64,000 bases of DNA, taken from assembly GCA_947073545.1 (NCBI GenBank), contig CAMTMP010000003.1:1-64000 (forward strand), given 5' to 3'. Source of the DNA: an uncultured bacterium (GTDB taxonomy: Bacteria; Bacillota; Clostridia; Lachnospirales; Lachnospiraceae). The number at the start of each line of letters is the position of its first letter. Within the stretch, counting starts at the first letter, position 1. The notes beneath the pieces are model-generated. The model was not told where the DNA came from. It saw only the letters and a program-made list of their open reading frames with translations, and ran no database searches. Positions 1-8,098 of the stretch are shown here, piece by piece. Position numbers and translations under genes: made by a program.

Positions 1-1
1 T

Positions 2-42
2 CGTTCCCGGCATTTTTTGTGCAAAAAATGAAAGCGGAAACG
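2..42. repeat. Inverted repeat upstream of the TetR gene
   Basis: The core CATTTTTT-GTGC-AAAAAATG (11-30) is a perfect 8-bp inverted repeat. It is flanked by CGTTCCCG and CGGAAACG, which extend the stem with one mismatch. It lies about 45 bases before the TetR start, so it could be an operator for that autoregulated repressor. It could equally be a transcript-end hairpin of a gene lying left of the window. Nothing in the sequence separates the two. Confidence 0.35.
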
Positions 43-85
43 AAGCCATAGGAATAGTTTTCGGACAGTCTGGGGGGGTAAGAAT

Positions 86-739
86 ATGGCGAGAAATAAG
101 TACCCGGAAGAAACGGTGAATTTGATATTAGATGTGGCGGGCCGCCTTTTCATGGCGAAGGGCTATGAGCACACGTCCATTCAGGATATCATAGACAATC
201 TGGGCGGTCTGAGCAAGGGCGCGATCTACCATCACTTTAAATCGAAGGAGGAAATTCTGGATGCGGTTACGGACCGGATCATGGAGGAATCCAACCGGAA
301 ACTGGCGGGTACGCTGGAACGCAGGGATTTAAACGGCATAGAGAAGCTGAGAACCCTGTTTAAGTCTTCTCTGTGTCGTCCGGCGCAGGATGAGATCTTT
401 CAGGTAGCTCCCGGCTTTTACAATAATCCGAGACTTCTTACCAGCCTTTTGTATGAAACCATAGAGTTGACGGCGCCTGACTATATTCTGCCAATCATTA
501 TGGAGGGAATTGCCGACGGCTCTATCGCGGCAGAGCATCCAAAGCAGCTTGCGGAACTGATTTCGCTTGTGGCGAATGTCTGGATCAATCCCATGATATT
601 TGATAGTTCCGAGGAGGAAACATATCATAAGTTTCTCGTGTTTGATCAGATGCTTAAAGGTATGGGACTGGATATCGTGGATGAGGAAATGATAGCGCGG
701 ATGCGGGAGCTGACAGCGATTTATCGGAAAAATAAATAG
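86..739 (+). CDS. TetR/AcrR family transcriptional regulator
   Basis: A 217-residue one-domain regulator of usual TetR size. The N-terminal 60 residues hold the helix-turn-helix with the family hallmarks: a GYEHTSIQDI segment followed by GLSKGAIYHHFKSKEEI, where YHHF is the end of the recognition helix. The remaining 150 residues are the ligand-binding and dimerisation half, which is not conserved enough to predict a ligand. A run of seven G sits just before ATG 86 and serves as ribosome site. The MFS gene starts 10 bases after the stop, so regulator and pump are almost certainly cotranscribed, and the likely role is control of that pump. There is no sign that it controls the glycan genes. 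Confidence 0.9.
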   Translation: MARNKYPEETVNLILDVAGRLFMAKGYEHTSIQDIIDNLGGLSKGAIYHHFKSKEEILDAVTDRIMEESNRKLAGTLERRDLNGIEKLRTLFKSSLCRPAQDEIFQVAPGFYNNPRLLTSLLYETIELTAPDYILPIIMEGIADGSIAAEHPKQLAELISLVANVWINPMIFDSSEEETYHKFLVFDQMLKGMGLDIVDEEMIARMRELTAIYRKNK

Positions 740-749
740 GAGGAGATCA

Positions 750-1997
750 ATGAATCAAAAATTGTTTTCAAAGGATTTTACACTGGTTGTGATCGGACAG
801 ATCATTTCGCTGTTTGGCAATGCGGCTCTGCGGTTTGCGCTGCCGCTGTATCTTTTAAACCAGACGGGATCGTCTGCGCTGTACGGCACGGTGATGGCGT
901 GCGCGTTTATTCCGTCTATTTTGCTTTCGCCCGTGGGCGGCATCGTTGCGGACAGGGTAAACAAAAGGAACGTCATGGTCATACTGGACTTTTTTACGGC
1001 GGCGCTGATCTTGGCATTTATCCTGCTCATGGACGGCGTCAATCTGGTGGCGCTGCTGACAGTCACGCTGATGATATTGTATGGGATCGCGGGCGCATAC
1101 CAGCCGGCCGTTCAGGCCAGCATTCCGGCGCTGGCGGGTCAGGAACACATCATGCAGGCCAATGCCGTGATCAATACCATCAGTTCCTTTGCCGCCCTGA
1201 TCGGGCCGGTACTTGGAGGAGTTTTGTACAGCGCATATGGGCTAAAACCGGTGCTGTTTGTCTGCACGGTATGTTTTGTGCTTTCGGCTGTCATGGAAAT
1301 TTTTATTCATATACCGTTTCAAAAGCAGGATTCGGCGGGAAGTATATGGAAGAACGTGAAATCCGATTTGGGGGAAAGCGTGCGATTTATCCGGAAGGAT
1401 AAGCCGATGATCGGTCAGGCGGTTCTGGCGGTCAGCGGAATCAACCTGTTTTTGTCCGCCATGATTACGGTGGCACTGCCCTATCTGGTGACAGAGGTTC
1501 TCCCGCTGGAAGCGGCACAGGCGAACCGGCTTTATGGTTATGCACAAGGGGCGCTTGCGGCGGGAGGACTGGCGGGCGGCATCTGCGCGGGCATTTTTGC
1601 AAGGAAGCTGTCTGTACAGAAAGCGGGAAATCTGATTGTGCTGTCCGCGGCCGCGCTCTTTCCCGTGGCAGCGGCCCTGTACGTGTCCTCGTCCGGCATA
1701 ACGGTCTATGTGATCCTGACGGTCTGCTGTTTTATCGTCATGACCTGCTGTACGATGTTTACCGTGCAGATGTTGGCTTTTTTTCAGACCGTGACGCCGC
1801 CCAATTTGCTGGGGAAGGTAATTGCGGTCATTATGACCATTGCCATGTGTGCACAGCCCTTTGGCAACGCCTTGTACGGCGCCCTGTTTGAAATTTGCGG
1901 GGGAATGGAATATGCGGTTGTCCTGTTCGCGGCTGCCGTGTCGCTTGTGATTGCCGTTGGGATGCGGGGGATATTTAAGCACTTTTCGATGTCCTGA
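750..1997 (+). CDS. MFS transporter (efflux type)
   Basis: A 415-residue integral membrane protein with the 12-helix length of drug-efflux MFS carriers. The N-terminal half contains FALPLYLLNQTGSS and, after helix 2, PVGGIVADRVNKRNVM. The latter matches the MFS motif A loop (G-x-x-x-D-R-x-x-R/K-R). The layout resembles the MFS_3 / enterobactin-exporter-like branch common in Firmicutes. An AGGAGA site precedes ATG 750, and the gene follows the TetR gene by 10 bases. Substrate is unknown; export of a toxic compound is the usual role for TetR-MFS pairs. Confidence 0.85.
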   Translation: MNQKLFSKDFTLVVIGQIISLFGNAALRFALPLYLLNQTGSSALYGTVMACAFIPSILLSPVGGIVADRVNKRNVMVILDFFTAALILAFILLMDGVNLVALLTVTLMILYGIAGAYQPAVQASIPALAGQEHIMQANAVINTISSFAALIGPVLGGVLYSAYGLKPVLFVCTVCFVLSAVMEIFIHIPFQKQDSAGSIWKNVKSDLGESVRFIRKDKPMIGQAVLAVSGINLFLSAMITVALPYLVTEVLPLEAAQANRLYGYAQGALAAGGLAGGICAGIFARKLSVQKAGNLIVLSAAALFPVAAALYVSSSGITVYVILTVCCFIVMTCCTMFTVQMLAFFQTVTPPNLLGKVIAVIMTIAMCAQPFGNALYGALFEICGGMEYAVVLFAAAVSLVIAVGMRGIFKHFSMS

Positions 1998-2051
1998 GAA
2001 GAATTTCATTGTGTGAATACGGGCGGATGGCGTATAATAATAATATCTTTG

Positions 2052-2191
2052 GTAACAGTTCAGCCTTGCACTATTCCGCGAGTAAAATCGCTCTGTATGC
2101 GATTTTGCGAGTTGTGCAAGCGCCAAAATGCGACTTTGGAGCATTTTGTGTGCATCAGAAGTGGCAGTGAAGCCGGAGGCTGAACTGTTAC
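2052..2191. repeat. Family C palindromic element, copy C1
   Basis: A 140-bp element bounded by perfect 14-bp inverted ends, GTAACAGTTCAGCC and GGCTGAACTGTTAC. A second copy of the same length and orientation lies at 58239-58378. Inside are stacked hairpins: TTGCAC/GTGCAA around AAAATCGC/GCGATTTT, then CAAAATGC/GCATTTTG, then GGC-AGTGAA-GCC. It fills nearly half of the 314-base gap between the MFS gene and rfbD. It looks like a small non-autonomous mobile or REP-like element; no transposase for it is in the window. Confidence 0.8.
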
Positions 2192-2241
2192 CATCTTTGC
2201 GCCGCCGATATAAAATTCTCGTGCATGTTTGGCGCAGTATG

Positions 2242-2250
2242 TGTTAGAAT
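2242..2250 (+). promoter_or_regulatory. Candidate extended -10 promoter for rfbD-gmd
   Basis: TGT-TAGAAT is an extended -10 box 62 bases before ATG 2312. No good -35 is seen at 16-18 bases upstream. It sits after the C1 repeat and before the first gene of the sugar-nucleotide block, so it is the most likely start of that operon. Confidence 0.35.
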
Positions 2251-2311
2251 AAAAAGCATAAATCCGGTTTTTTCATGAGCGGCAGGAAACCGGAGAAAGG
2301 ATAAAACAGAT

Positions 2312-3154
2312 ATGAAGAAGATAATCGTGACAGGCTGCAACGGGCAGCTTGGACGGGCTGTGAATCTGGAATATGCAAACAGCACGGAATATGAACTGGT
2401 CAACACGGATGTGGGGGAGCTGGATATCACGAAGGTGGACGAGGTGATGAAGTTCGCCAGAGAGGTGAAACCTTATGCCATTATCAATTGTGCGGCTTAT
2501 ACGGCGGTGGAGGCCTGTGAGAAAGAGGAGGATCTGGCTTTCCGTATCAATGCGGTGGGGGCGCGCAATTTAAGCATAGCGGCAGAGGAGACGGGCGCGA
2601 AGCTGATGCACATCTCCACGGACTATGTGTTTGACGGAAACGGGACAAGACCTTATAAGGAAACCGACCCGGTTGGCCCACAGGGCGCTTACGGGAGGAC
2701 GAAGCTGGCGGGAGAGGAATTTGTAAAGGAGTTTAGCGACAGGCATTTTATCCTGCGCACGGCATGGCTTTACGGGGACGGAAAGAACTTTGTGAAGACG
2801 ATGCTGCGTCTTTCCGAGACGAACGATCAGGTGAGAGTGGTGCGGGACCAGGTGGGATCGCCTACCAGCGCGGCGGAGCTTGCCAAGGCGGTTGTCTACC
2901 TGCTTCCCACGGAAAACTACGGGCTGTTCCACGCCACCTGTGAGGGGGACTGCAGTTGGGCGCAGTTTACGGAGGAGATATTCCGGCTGGCAGGGAAAAA
3001 GACTGTGGTTGAGGCGATTACCTCGGAGGAATACGGCGCGGCGGTGAAGCGCCCGGCATACTCCATTCTGGAAAACTATATGTTTAAAATGACTACGGAC
3101 TTTATGTTTGCGGACTGGCATGACGCCATTGCGGCGTATCTGAGAGAAATATAG
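2312..3154 (+). CDS. rfbD: dTDP-4-dehydrorhamnose reductase
   Basis: 280 residues, the normal RmlD length. It reduces dTDP-4-dehydro-L-rhamnose to dTDP-L-rhamnose with NAD(P)H in the cytoplasm. The N terminus has the Rossmann motif TGCNGQLGRAV, followed by INCAAYTAV and the STDYVFDG segment. The active-site Y-x-x-x-K appears as AYGRTKLAGE, and the ILRTAWLYG block is typical of RmlD. AAAGGA precedes ATG 2312. The other three dTDP-rhamnose genes (rfbA, rfbB, rfbC) are not in the window, so they must lie elsewhere if rhamnose is made. Confidence 0.93.
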   Translation: MKKIIVTGCNGQLGRAVNLEYANSTEYELVNTDVGELDITKVDEVMKFAREVKPYAIINCAAYTAVEACEKEEDLAFRINAVGARNLSIAAEETGAKLMHISTDYVFDGNGTRPYKETDPVGPQGAYGRTKLAGEEFVKEFSDRHFILRTAWLYGDGKNFVKTMLRLSETNDQVRVVRDQVGSPTSAAELAKAVVYLLPTENYGLFHATCEGDCSWAQFTEEIFRLAGKKTVVEAITSEEYGAAVKRPAYSILENYMFKMTTDFMFADWHDAIAAYLREI

Positions 3155-3205
3155 GCGGCGGGCAGCCGTGTCACAATCAAAGCATGGAAGGAAAGGATAA
3201 ACGAT

Positions 3206-4276
3206 ATGCAGAAAATAGCTCTAATCACGGGAATTACAGGACAGGACGGCTCTTATCTGGCGGAGTTTTTGCTGGAGAAAGGCTATGAGGTGCACGGCCT
3301 GATCCGCAGACACAGCATTGCCAACACGGGAAGAATCGACCACCTGATAGCGTCGGACTACCATAAAGTAAAATTTTTCCTGCACTACGCGGATACCACG
3401 GACTCAAGCAACCTGATGCGGCTGATAGCGGAGATCCGCCCCACGGAAGTGTATAATCTGGCGGCCCAGTCCCATGTGGGCGTATCCTTCGAGGTGCCCG
3501 AGTACACGGCGGAGGCCACGGGCGTGAGCACCTTAAAGCTCTTGGAGGCGATTCGTGTAAACGGCGGCACATGCAGATATTATCAGGCTTCTACGTCGGA
3601 GCTTTTCGGCGGCATTCCGGAGACGGCGCCGCAGAGCGAGAAAACGCCTTTTTACCCGAAGAGTCCTTACGGCGCGGCGAAGCTCTACTCTTACTGGATT
3701 ACGGTCAATTACAGAGAGTCTTATAATATGTTTGCCTGCAACGGTATTTTGTTTAACCACGAGTCACCCAGACGGGGCGAGAACTTTGTGACCAGAAAGA
3801 TCACGCTGGCGATCGCGAATATCATTGCGGGGAAACAGGAGAAGCTGTCACTCGGCAATATGAACGCCAAGAGAGACTGGGGGTTTGCAGGCGACTATAT
3901 AGAGGGCATGTGGCTTATGTTACAGCAGGACAAGCCCGACGATTATGTGCTGGCGACCAACGAGACGCACACGGTCAGGGAGTTTGTGGAGGCGGCTTTT
4001 GCGGAGCTTGGCATTCAGATCAGGTGGGAAGGAACCGGCGTGAACGAGAAAGGCTTCGACGCAAAGAGCGGCCGTCTGCTGGTGGATGTGAATCCCGAGT
4101 TTTACCGCCCGGCGGAGGTGGATTTTTTGTGGGGCAACTGCGCGAAGGCGGAGAAAGAGCTTGGCTGGAAGCGGAAGGTAGATTTCAAGGGGCTGGTATC
4201 CATGATGATGGATGCGGATTTGAAAGAGATCGCGGGAATGAGCTGCGTGGAATACAGGGCGCAGAACGAAGCCTGA
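3206..4276 (+). CDS. gmd: GDP-mannose 4,6-dehydratase
   Basis: 356 residues, usual Gmd length. It converts GDP-D-mannose to GDP-4-dehydro-6-deoxy-D-mannose, the precursor of GDP-L-fucose and related sugars. Seen directly: the [16 protein letters not shown] cofactor loop, [16 protein letters not shown], the [13 protein letters not shown] block, the catalytic STSELFGG segment and [12 protein letters not shown] with the Y-x-x-x-K pair. [17 protein letters not shown] is also family-specific. Its partner fucose synthase (6533) is 2.3 kb downstream, separated by a membrane protein and an A element. GGAAGGAAAGG lies upstream of ATG 3206. Confidence 0.95.
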   Translation: MQKIALITGITGQDGSYLAEFLLEKGYEVHGLIRRHSIANTGRIDHLIASDYHKVKFFLHYADTTDSSNLMRLIAEIRPTEVYNLAAQSHVGVSFEVPEYTAEATGVSTLKLLEAIRVNGGTCRYYQASTSELFGGIPETAPQSEKTPFYPKSPYGAAKLYSYWITVNYRESYNMFACNGILFNHESPRRGENFVTRKITLAIANIIAGKQEKLSLGNMNAKRDWGFAGDYIEGMWLMLQQDKPDDYVLATNETHTVREFVEAAFAELGIQIRWEGTGVNEKGFDAKSGRLLVDVNPEFYRPAEVDFLWGNCAKAEKELGWKRKVDFKGLVSMMMDADLKEIAGMSCVEYRAQNEA

Positions 4277-4370
4277 CGGCTGTCTGCCGGGTTCTAAAAT
4301 ATGCCGGAAGAAATCTGCGAGGCGAAACGCAGCGGGCAGAAGAGAAAGATAGAGGAAACGTATATCAGAA

Positions 4371-6242
4371 ATGCTGTCGGTTATTTTCATTTGGCTCTAT
4401 ATGGGTATCACTACATTTATCATGGGGTATGGTGTGCTGCGTGTCATCACGCGGCACCTTCCTTATTATGCACACGTCTGCACAGGGAACATTGCCGCAG
4501 ACGCGTATTTTATGTGCGGGCTTGTATGCGTTACGGTCTATGCACAGTTTTTCAGTCTGTTTGCGGGTGTGGGGGCGGCGGCCAATGTGATGCTGTGCGC
4601 GGTCTGTCTGTTCACTGTGGCGGCCGATCGAAGGATGTTCGCGGACAGGGTGCGGCGGCTGTTTTTTTCAGGGGAAACTTTTGACGGGGGAAAGGGGCTG
4701 ACTGTCCGTCCCGGACTTTGTGCGGCGGCCGTATTGTTTTTCTTCTTTGCCTACGGCGCTTCCCGGGGGATGATTCACTACGACACGGGGCTTTATCACG
4801 CCCAGAGTATCCGCTGGATCGAGGAGTACGGCGTGGTGAAAGGGCTTGGCAATCTGCATTGCAGGCTGGCCTACAACAGTTCGTCTTTTGCCCTGTCCGC
4901 CCTCTACAGTATGGCCTTTTTGGGCGGGCAGTCCTATCACTGCGCGGCGGGGTGGCTCGCGTTTTTACTTGCGGCGGTCTGCCTGCCGATGGGGAAATCC
5001 CTGCGGGAGGGACGGCTTCGGACGAGCGATTTTGCCAGAGTGATGTGTGTGTACTATCTGGTAAATATTTTTGACGAAATGATTTCTCCGGCCTCGGATT
5101 ATTTTATGGTGCTTGTGGCATTTTATATAGTGATAAAGTGGCTGGATCTTTTGGAGAGAGGCGAGCGGACGATTCTGCCTTACGCGCTTTTGTGCGTGCT
5201 TGGCGTGTTCCTGATGACGGTGAAATTGTCGGCGGCGCTGATTCTTCTGCTCGCGGTTTATCCGGCCTGCCGCCTTCTGTGGGAGAAAAGACGGGGCGAG
5301 ACGCTTTTGTATCTGGGACTGGGTATCGTTACGGCGCTTCCTTTTTTTATCCGCAATGTGGTGATATCGGGGTGGCTGGTTTACCCGTTTACACAGATTG
5401 ATCTGTTTGACGTGGTCTGGAAAATTCCGAGAGGGCTGGCGGATTATGACGCCAGGGAAATACAGGTTTGGGGCAGGGGATACACGGACGTGACACAGTT
5501 CGATCTGCCGATGGGGGAGTGGCTGCCGGGGTGGTTTCGGACGCTGGCGGGGAGCGATAAGGCGCTTGTGCTGGCGTCAGCGGCGGCGGTGGTTCTGCTT
5601 TTTGCGGAGATTTTGTATCTGGCTTGGCGGTGGTATAGGAGGAGGCAGACGGATTCGGATGGGGCTGTGGCACAGGACAGTGTACTGTCTCCGGCGCATC
5701 TTGCGGTGCAGGTGACAGCAGCGGCTTCCTTTGTGTTCTGGCTATGCACTTCGCCCCTGATCCGCTACGGCTGTGTCTGGGTGTATTTGACGGCGGCGGT
5801 GGTGTTTGGCGGGATTTATGAGGCGGCGGTGCACCCTGCGGAAGGTGGCGGACGGACTTTGGCGGGCGCACGGCGGCGGGAGGAAAACGATGCCGGGAGG
5901 AAGAGAAGCGGCGCGGGAGGGCAGAGTGGTCTGCGCGGGAAGGGCGTGGGATGGCGGCTTGCAGCGGCGCGGCTGGTTTCCGCCTTCGTGGTTTTGCTGC
6001 TGGCATACAAGGGCTTTGCACTGGCGCGGGAATCGGCCGCATCCTATGGGAACGATTACTGGCTTGTCCAGAAGGATTACGAAAATTATGAAACCTATGC
6101 TTATGAGATGGAGGGCATCGTTTTTTACTGCCCGGCAGCGGGCGACAGAGTGGGATACGAGGCGTTTCCCTCCTCTCCGTCCAAGGCGCAGATTGCGTTT
6201 TTGGGGGAGAAAATGGCGGACGGGTTTCGCCCGGCGCAGTGA
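4371..6242 (+). CDS. Large multi-pass membrane protein, GT-C-like
   Basis: 623 residues with about ten or more hydrophobic helices. Early in the chain, an acidic motif in a predicted outer loop (HYDTGLYHAQSIRWIEEY, roughly residues 140-157) is like the catalytic acidic loop of GT-C glycosyltransferases that use polyprenyl-phosphate sugars. Near residues 490-525 (DNA about 5840-5950) is a Gly/Arg/Lys-rich hydrophilic insert unlike its surroundings. AGAGGAAACG precedes ATG 4371. Placement between gmd and fcl suggests it acts on the same glycan. I cannot assign a named family; a glycan-modifying transferase is inferred. Confidence 0.7.
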   Translation: MLSVIFIWLYMGITTFIMGYGVLRVITRHLPYYAHVCTGNIAADAYFMCGLVCVTVYAQFFSLFAGVGAAANVMLCAVCLFTVAADRRMFADRVRRLFFSGETFDGGKGLTVRPGLCAAAVLFFFFAYGASRGMIHYDTGLYHAQSIRWIEEYGVVKGLGNLHCRLAYNSSSFALSALYSMAFLGGQSYHCAAGWLAFLLAAVCLPMGKSLREGRLRTSDFARVMCVYYLVNIFDEMISPASDYFMVLVAFYIVIKWLDLLERGERTILPYALLCVLGVFLMTVKLSAALILLLAVYPACRLLWEKRRGETLLYLGLGIVTALPFFIRNVVISGWLVYPFTQIDLFDVVWKIPRGLADYDAREIQVWGRGYTDVTQFDLPMGEWLPGWFRTLAGSDKALVLASAAAVVLLFAEILYLAWRWYRRRQTDSDGAVAQDSVLSPAHLAVQVTAAASFVFWLCTSPLIRYGCVWVYLTAAVVFGGIYEAAVHPAEGGGRTLAGARRREENDAGRKRSGAGGQSGLRGKGVGWRLAAARLVSAFVVLLLAYKGFALARESAASYGNDYWLVQKDYENYETYAYEMEGIVFYCPAAGDRVGYEAFPSSPSKAQIAFLGEKMADGFRPAQ

Positions 6243-6266
6243 GCGGCGGGAAAACAGGGAAAGGAC

Positions 6267-6287
6267 CCCGGCGGCAGGTTTGCCGGG
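6267..6287 (+). other. Short GC hairpin after the 4371 gene
   Basis: CCCGGC pairs with GCCGGG around a short loop, 25 bases after the stop of the membrane protein. No T-tract follows, so it is not a convincing intrinsic terminator; it may protect the 3' end or just be chance. Confidence 0.25.
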
Positions 6288-6353
6288 TGATGGCGGGTCT
6301 CTTGTAAAAGGGACAGCGCTGTGATAGACTGATAGAGGTTTTGATGGTTGTAT

Positions 6354-6489
6354 TGTGAGAAGTACTTCTAAAACTCAGCAGCAGAGGCTGCTTCGCTGAG
6401 AAGTACTAAGTCTCACACCAGAGAATGCCCAGAAAACGGGCATTCTCCGCACAGATTTGAGATTCCGCGATGCGGAATCATGGCGGTTA
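6354..6489 (+). repeat. Family A structured intergenic element, copy A1
   Basis: Three hairpins in series. H1 (6354-6417): TGTGAGA-AGTACTTCT pairs with AAGTACT-AAG-TCTCACA and encloses CTCAGC/GCTGAG and AGCAG/CTGCT. H2 (6421-6447): GAGAATGCCC/GGGCATTCTC. H3 (6461-6479): GATTCCGC/GCGGAATC. It ends with ATGGCGGTTA. Full or partial copies occur at 16615, 23509, 32547 and 59166, always in the + orientation and always between glycan genes. H1 and H3 stems differ in sequence between copies but keep pairing. Downstream is fcl. Confidence 0.8.
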
Positions 6490-6532
6490 AAATGAGAAGA
6501 GCGGTAGAGTTAAGACATGGAGGGTGGCCGTT

Positions 6533-7474
6533 ATGAACAAGACAGACAAAATTTATGTGGCGGGGCACAGAGGACTGGTAGGAAGCGCGATTGTGCGATC
6601 ATTGCAGGCAAAGGGGTATGAAAACATTATCGGCAGGACGCACAAGGAACTTGACTTAACAAGTCAACAAGAGGTGCGCGCGTTTTTTGAAAAGGAGCGT
6701 CCGGACGCGGTGATTCTGGCGGCTGCCAAGGTGGGCGGAATCAATGCGAACAACACAATACCCGCGGAGTTTGCCTATGAGAATATGCAGATTCAGTGTA
6801 ATGTCATTCACTGTTGTCATGTGTATGAGGTAAAAAAACTTCTGTTTTTGGGGAGCACCTGCATTTATCCCAGAATGGCGCCGCAGCCGATCCCGGAGGA
6901 CGCGCTGCTGACAGGTCCGTTGGAGGAGACGAACGAGGCGTATGCCGTTGCGAAAATTGCAGGACTGGAAATGTGTAAATTTTATAAGAGACAGTATGGG
7001 GACGATTTCATAAGCTGTATGCCCACGAATTTATACGGGCCACATGACAATTACGATCTGGAAGGGTCCCATGTAATGCCTGCGATGATCCGCAAATTCC
7101 ACGAGGCGAAGGTAAACGGCGATCCCACGGTCATGCTTTGGGGAACGGGCACACCGCTCAGAGAGTTTTTATATGTGGATGATATGGCTGATGCCTGCGT
7201 GTTCCTGCTTGAGAATTACAGCGGGGAACAGCATGTCAATATCGGCACCGGAAAGGAAGTTACGATCAAAGAGCTGGCGGAAACGGTGAAAAAGGTGGTA
7301 GGCTATACGGGACAGATCGTCTGGGATCAGACGATGCCCGACGGCACGCCGAGAAAACTTACGGATGTGACAAAGCTGCACGGACTCGGCTGGCAGCATA
7401 AGGTAGAACTTGAGGAGGGCGTAAAGCTGGCTTACGAATGGTTTCAGGCAAATGTAAGCAAGGCAAGAATGTAG
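6533..7474 (+). CDS. fcl: GDP-L-fucose synthase
   Basis: 313 residues from ATG 6533, which has GGAGGG 8 bases upstream; the in-frame GTG 9 bases earlier overlaps that site. The enzyme epimerises and reduces GDP-4-dehydro-6-deoxy-D-mannose to GDP-L-fucose. Seen: [16 protein letters not shown] cofactor loop, [13 protein letters not shown], the LGSTCIYPR catalytic serine block, [15 protein letters not shown] with Y-x-x-x-K, and [11 protein letters not shown]. All are typical of Fcl/WcaG. With gmd upstream this completes GDP-fucose synthesis. Confidence 0.95.
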   Translation: MNKTDKIYVAGHRGLVGSAIVRSLQAKGYENIIGRTHKELDLTSQQEVRAFFEKERPDAVILAAAKVGGINANNTIPAEFAYENMQIQCNVIHCCHVYEVKKLLFLGSTCIYPRMAPQPIPEDALLTGPLEETNEAYAVAKIAGLEMCKFYKRQYGDDFISCMPTNLYGPHDNYDLEGSHVMPAMIRKFHEAKVNGDPTVMLWGTGTPLREFLYVDDMADACVFLLENYSGEQHVNIGTGKEVTIKELAETVKKVVGYTGQIVWDQTMPDGTPRKLTDVTKLHGLGWQHKVELEEGVKLAYEWFQANVSKARM

Positions 7475-7561
7475 TACCGGATCAAAAAATTGCCTTACCG
7501 TGCAAAAGTATTCCTCTGCGCGATAAATTACCGTTTACAGCGCGATGCATTTTTGATATGA

Positions 7562-7569
7562 TTGTCGAA
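7562..7569 (+). promoter_or_regulatory. Candidate 0A box (Spo0A-type operator)
   Basis: TTGTCGAA is an exact match to the Spo0A binding consensus, 67 bases upstream of a gene encoding a Spo0A-like DNA-binding domain. AT-rich promoter-like sequence (TTGTTT, then TATTAT) follows it. Two or so such 8-mers are expected by chance in 64 kb, so the position matters more than the match. Autoregulation or control by the cell's own Spo0A is inferred. Confidence 0.4.
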
Positions 7570-7635
7570 GAAGTAAAGAACTATATTTGTTTATTTATAT
7601 TATTATATCAAAACTTGCAAAGGAGTAAGAGGGGA

Positions 7636-8016
7636 ATGGCACAACAGAATATGATAAGTCCGAAGGAGCTTGAGAAAACGATCTCCGATCTGATGCTGGA
7701 ACTTGGGATACCGGCACATTTGCGTGGCTACCAGTTTTTGCGAAGTGCAGTGGGGATGTGTGTGGAGGACATGGAGCTGGTAGGGAGCGTGACGAAGCTG
7801 CTTTATCCTGACTTGGCGAAGATGTACCAGACGACCGATACGAAGATTGAACGGGCGATCCGCAATGCAATCGAAGTATCGTGGGACAGGGGAAACAGTG
7901 ATCTTTTTGAGGAACTGTTCGGTTACACCAATACACTGGAATATACCAGACCGACGAACAGTGAATATATCGCCGTTGTAGCTGATTACATACGGCTGAA
8001 AAACAATCTGATATGA
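7636..8016 (+). CDS. Stand-alone Spo0A C-terminal DNA-binding domain protein
   Basis: 126 residues starting at MAQQNMISPK with AAAGGAGTAAG upstream. The whole chain matches the effector domain of the sporulation master regulator Spo0A: GIPAHLRGYQFLRSAV, then LLYPDLAKMYQTTDTKIERA (residues 55-74), the helix-turn-helix and recognition helix, then IEVSWDRGN and the late TNSEYIAVVAD. There is no receiver domain, so there is no phosphorylation site and no obvious control by phosphorelay. It is followed by an intrinsic terminator and preceded by a 0A box, so it forms its own transcription unit. The likely role is a constitutive or competitor regulator of this locus or of Spo0A targets. Confidence 0.88.
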   Translation: MAQQNMISPKELEKTISDLMLELGIPAHLRGYQFLRSAVGMCVEDMELVGSVTKLLYPDLAKMYQTTDTKIERAIRNAIEVSWDRGNSDLFEELFGYTNTLEYTRPTNSEYIAVVADYIRLKNNLI

Positions 8017-8024
8017 ATTTTGAG

Positions 8025-8051
8025 GGAAGAGACGCGTCTCTTCCTTTTTTT
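8025..8051 (+). terminator. Intrinsic terminator after the Spo0A-like gene
   Basis: GGAAGAGACG pairs with CGTCTCTTCC with no gap (8025-8044), followed by a run of seven T. This is the clearest rho-independent terminator in the window and isolates the regulator from the glycosyltransferase operon that follows. Confidence 0.85.
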
Positions 8052-8060
8052 ATGTAAATA

Positions 8061-8069
8061 TGATACACT
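8061..8069 (+). promoter_or_regulatory. Candidate extended -10 promoter for the 8099 operon
   Basis: TGA-TACACT lies 30 bases before ATG 8099 and just after the terminator. The -35 position falls in the terminator hairpin and is poor. It resembles the TGG-TATACT/TACACT cores at 36608, 42357, 43808 and 51379. Confidence 0.4.
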
Positions 8070-8098
8070 GATATCGGTATGCACGAAAGGAGAGCACG

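Noticed and set aside
1242-2144. Long minus-strand open frame over the MFS gene and C1 repeat (300 codons)
   Set aside because: It is the shadow of the MFS gene in a G+C-rich frame; composition is rich in His, Arg and Gln, with no recognisable domain and no ribosome site.
6354-6489. A1 as an intrinsic terminator
   Set aside because: Strong hairpins but no T-tract after any of them, and genes on both sides appear to belong to the same run.
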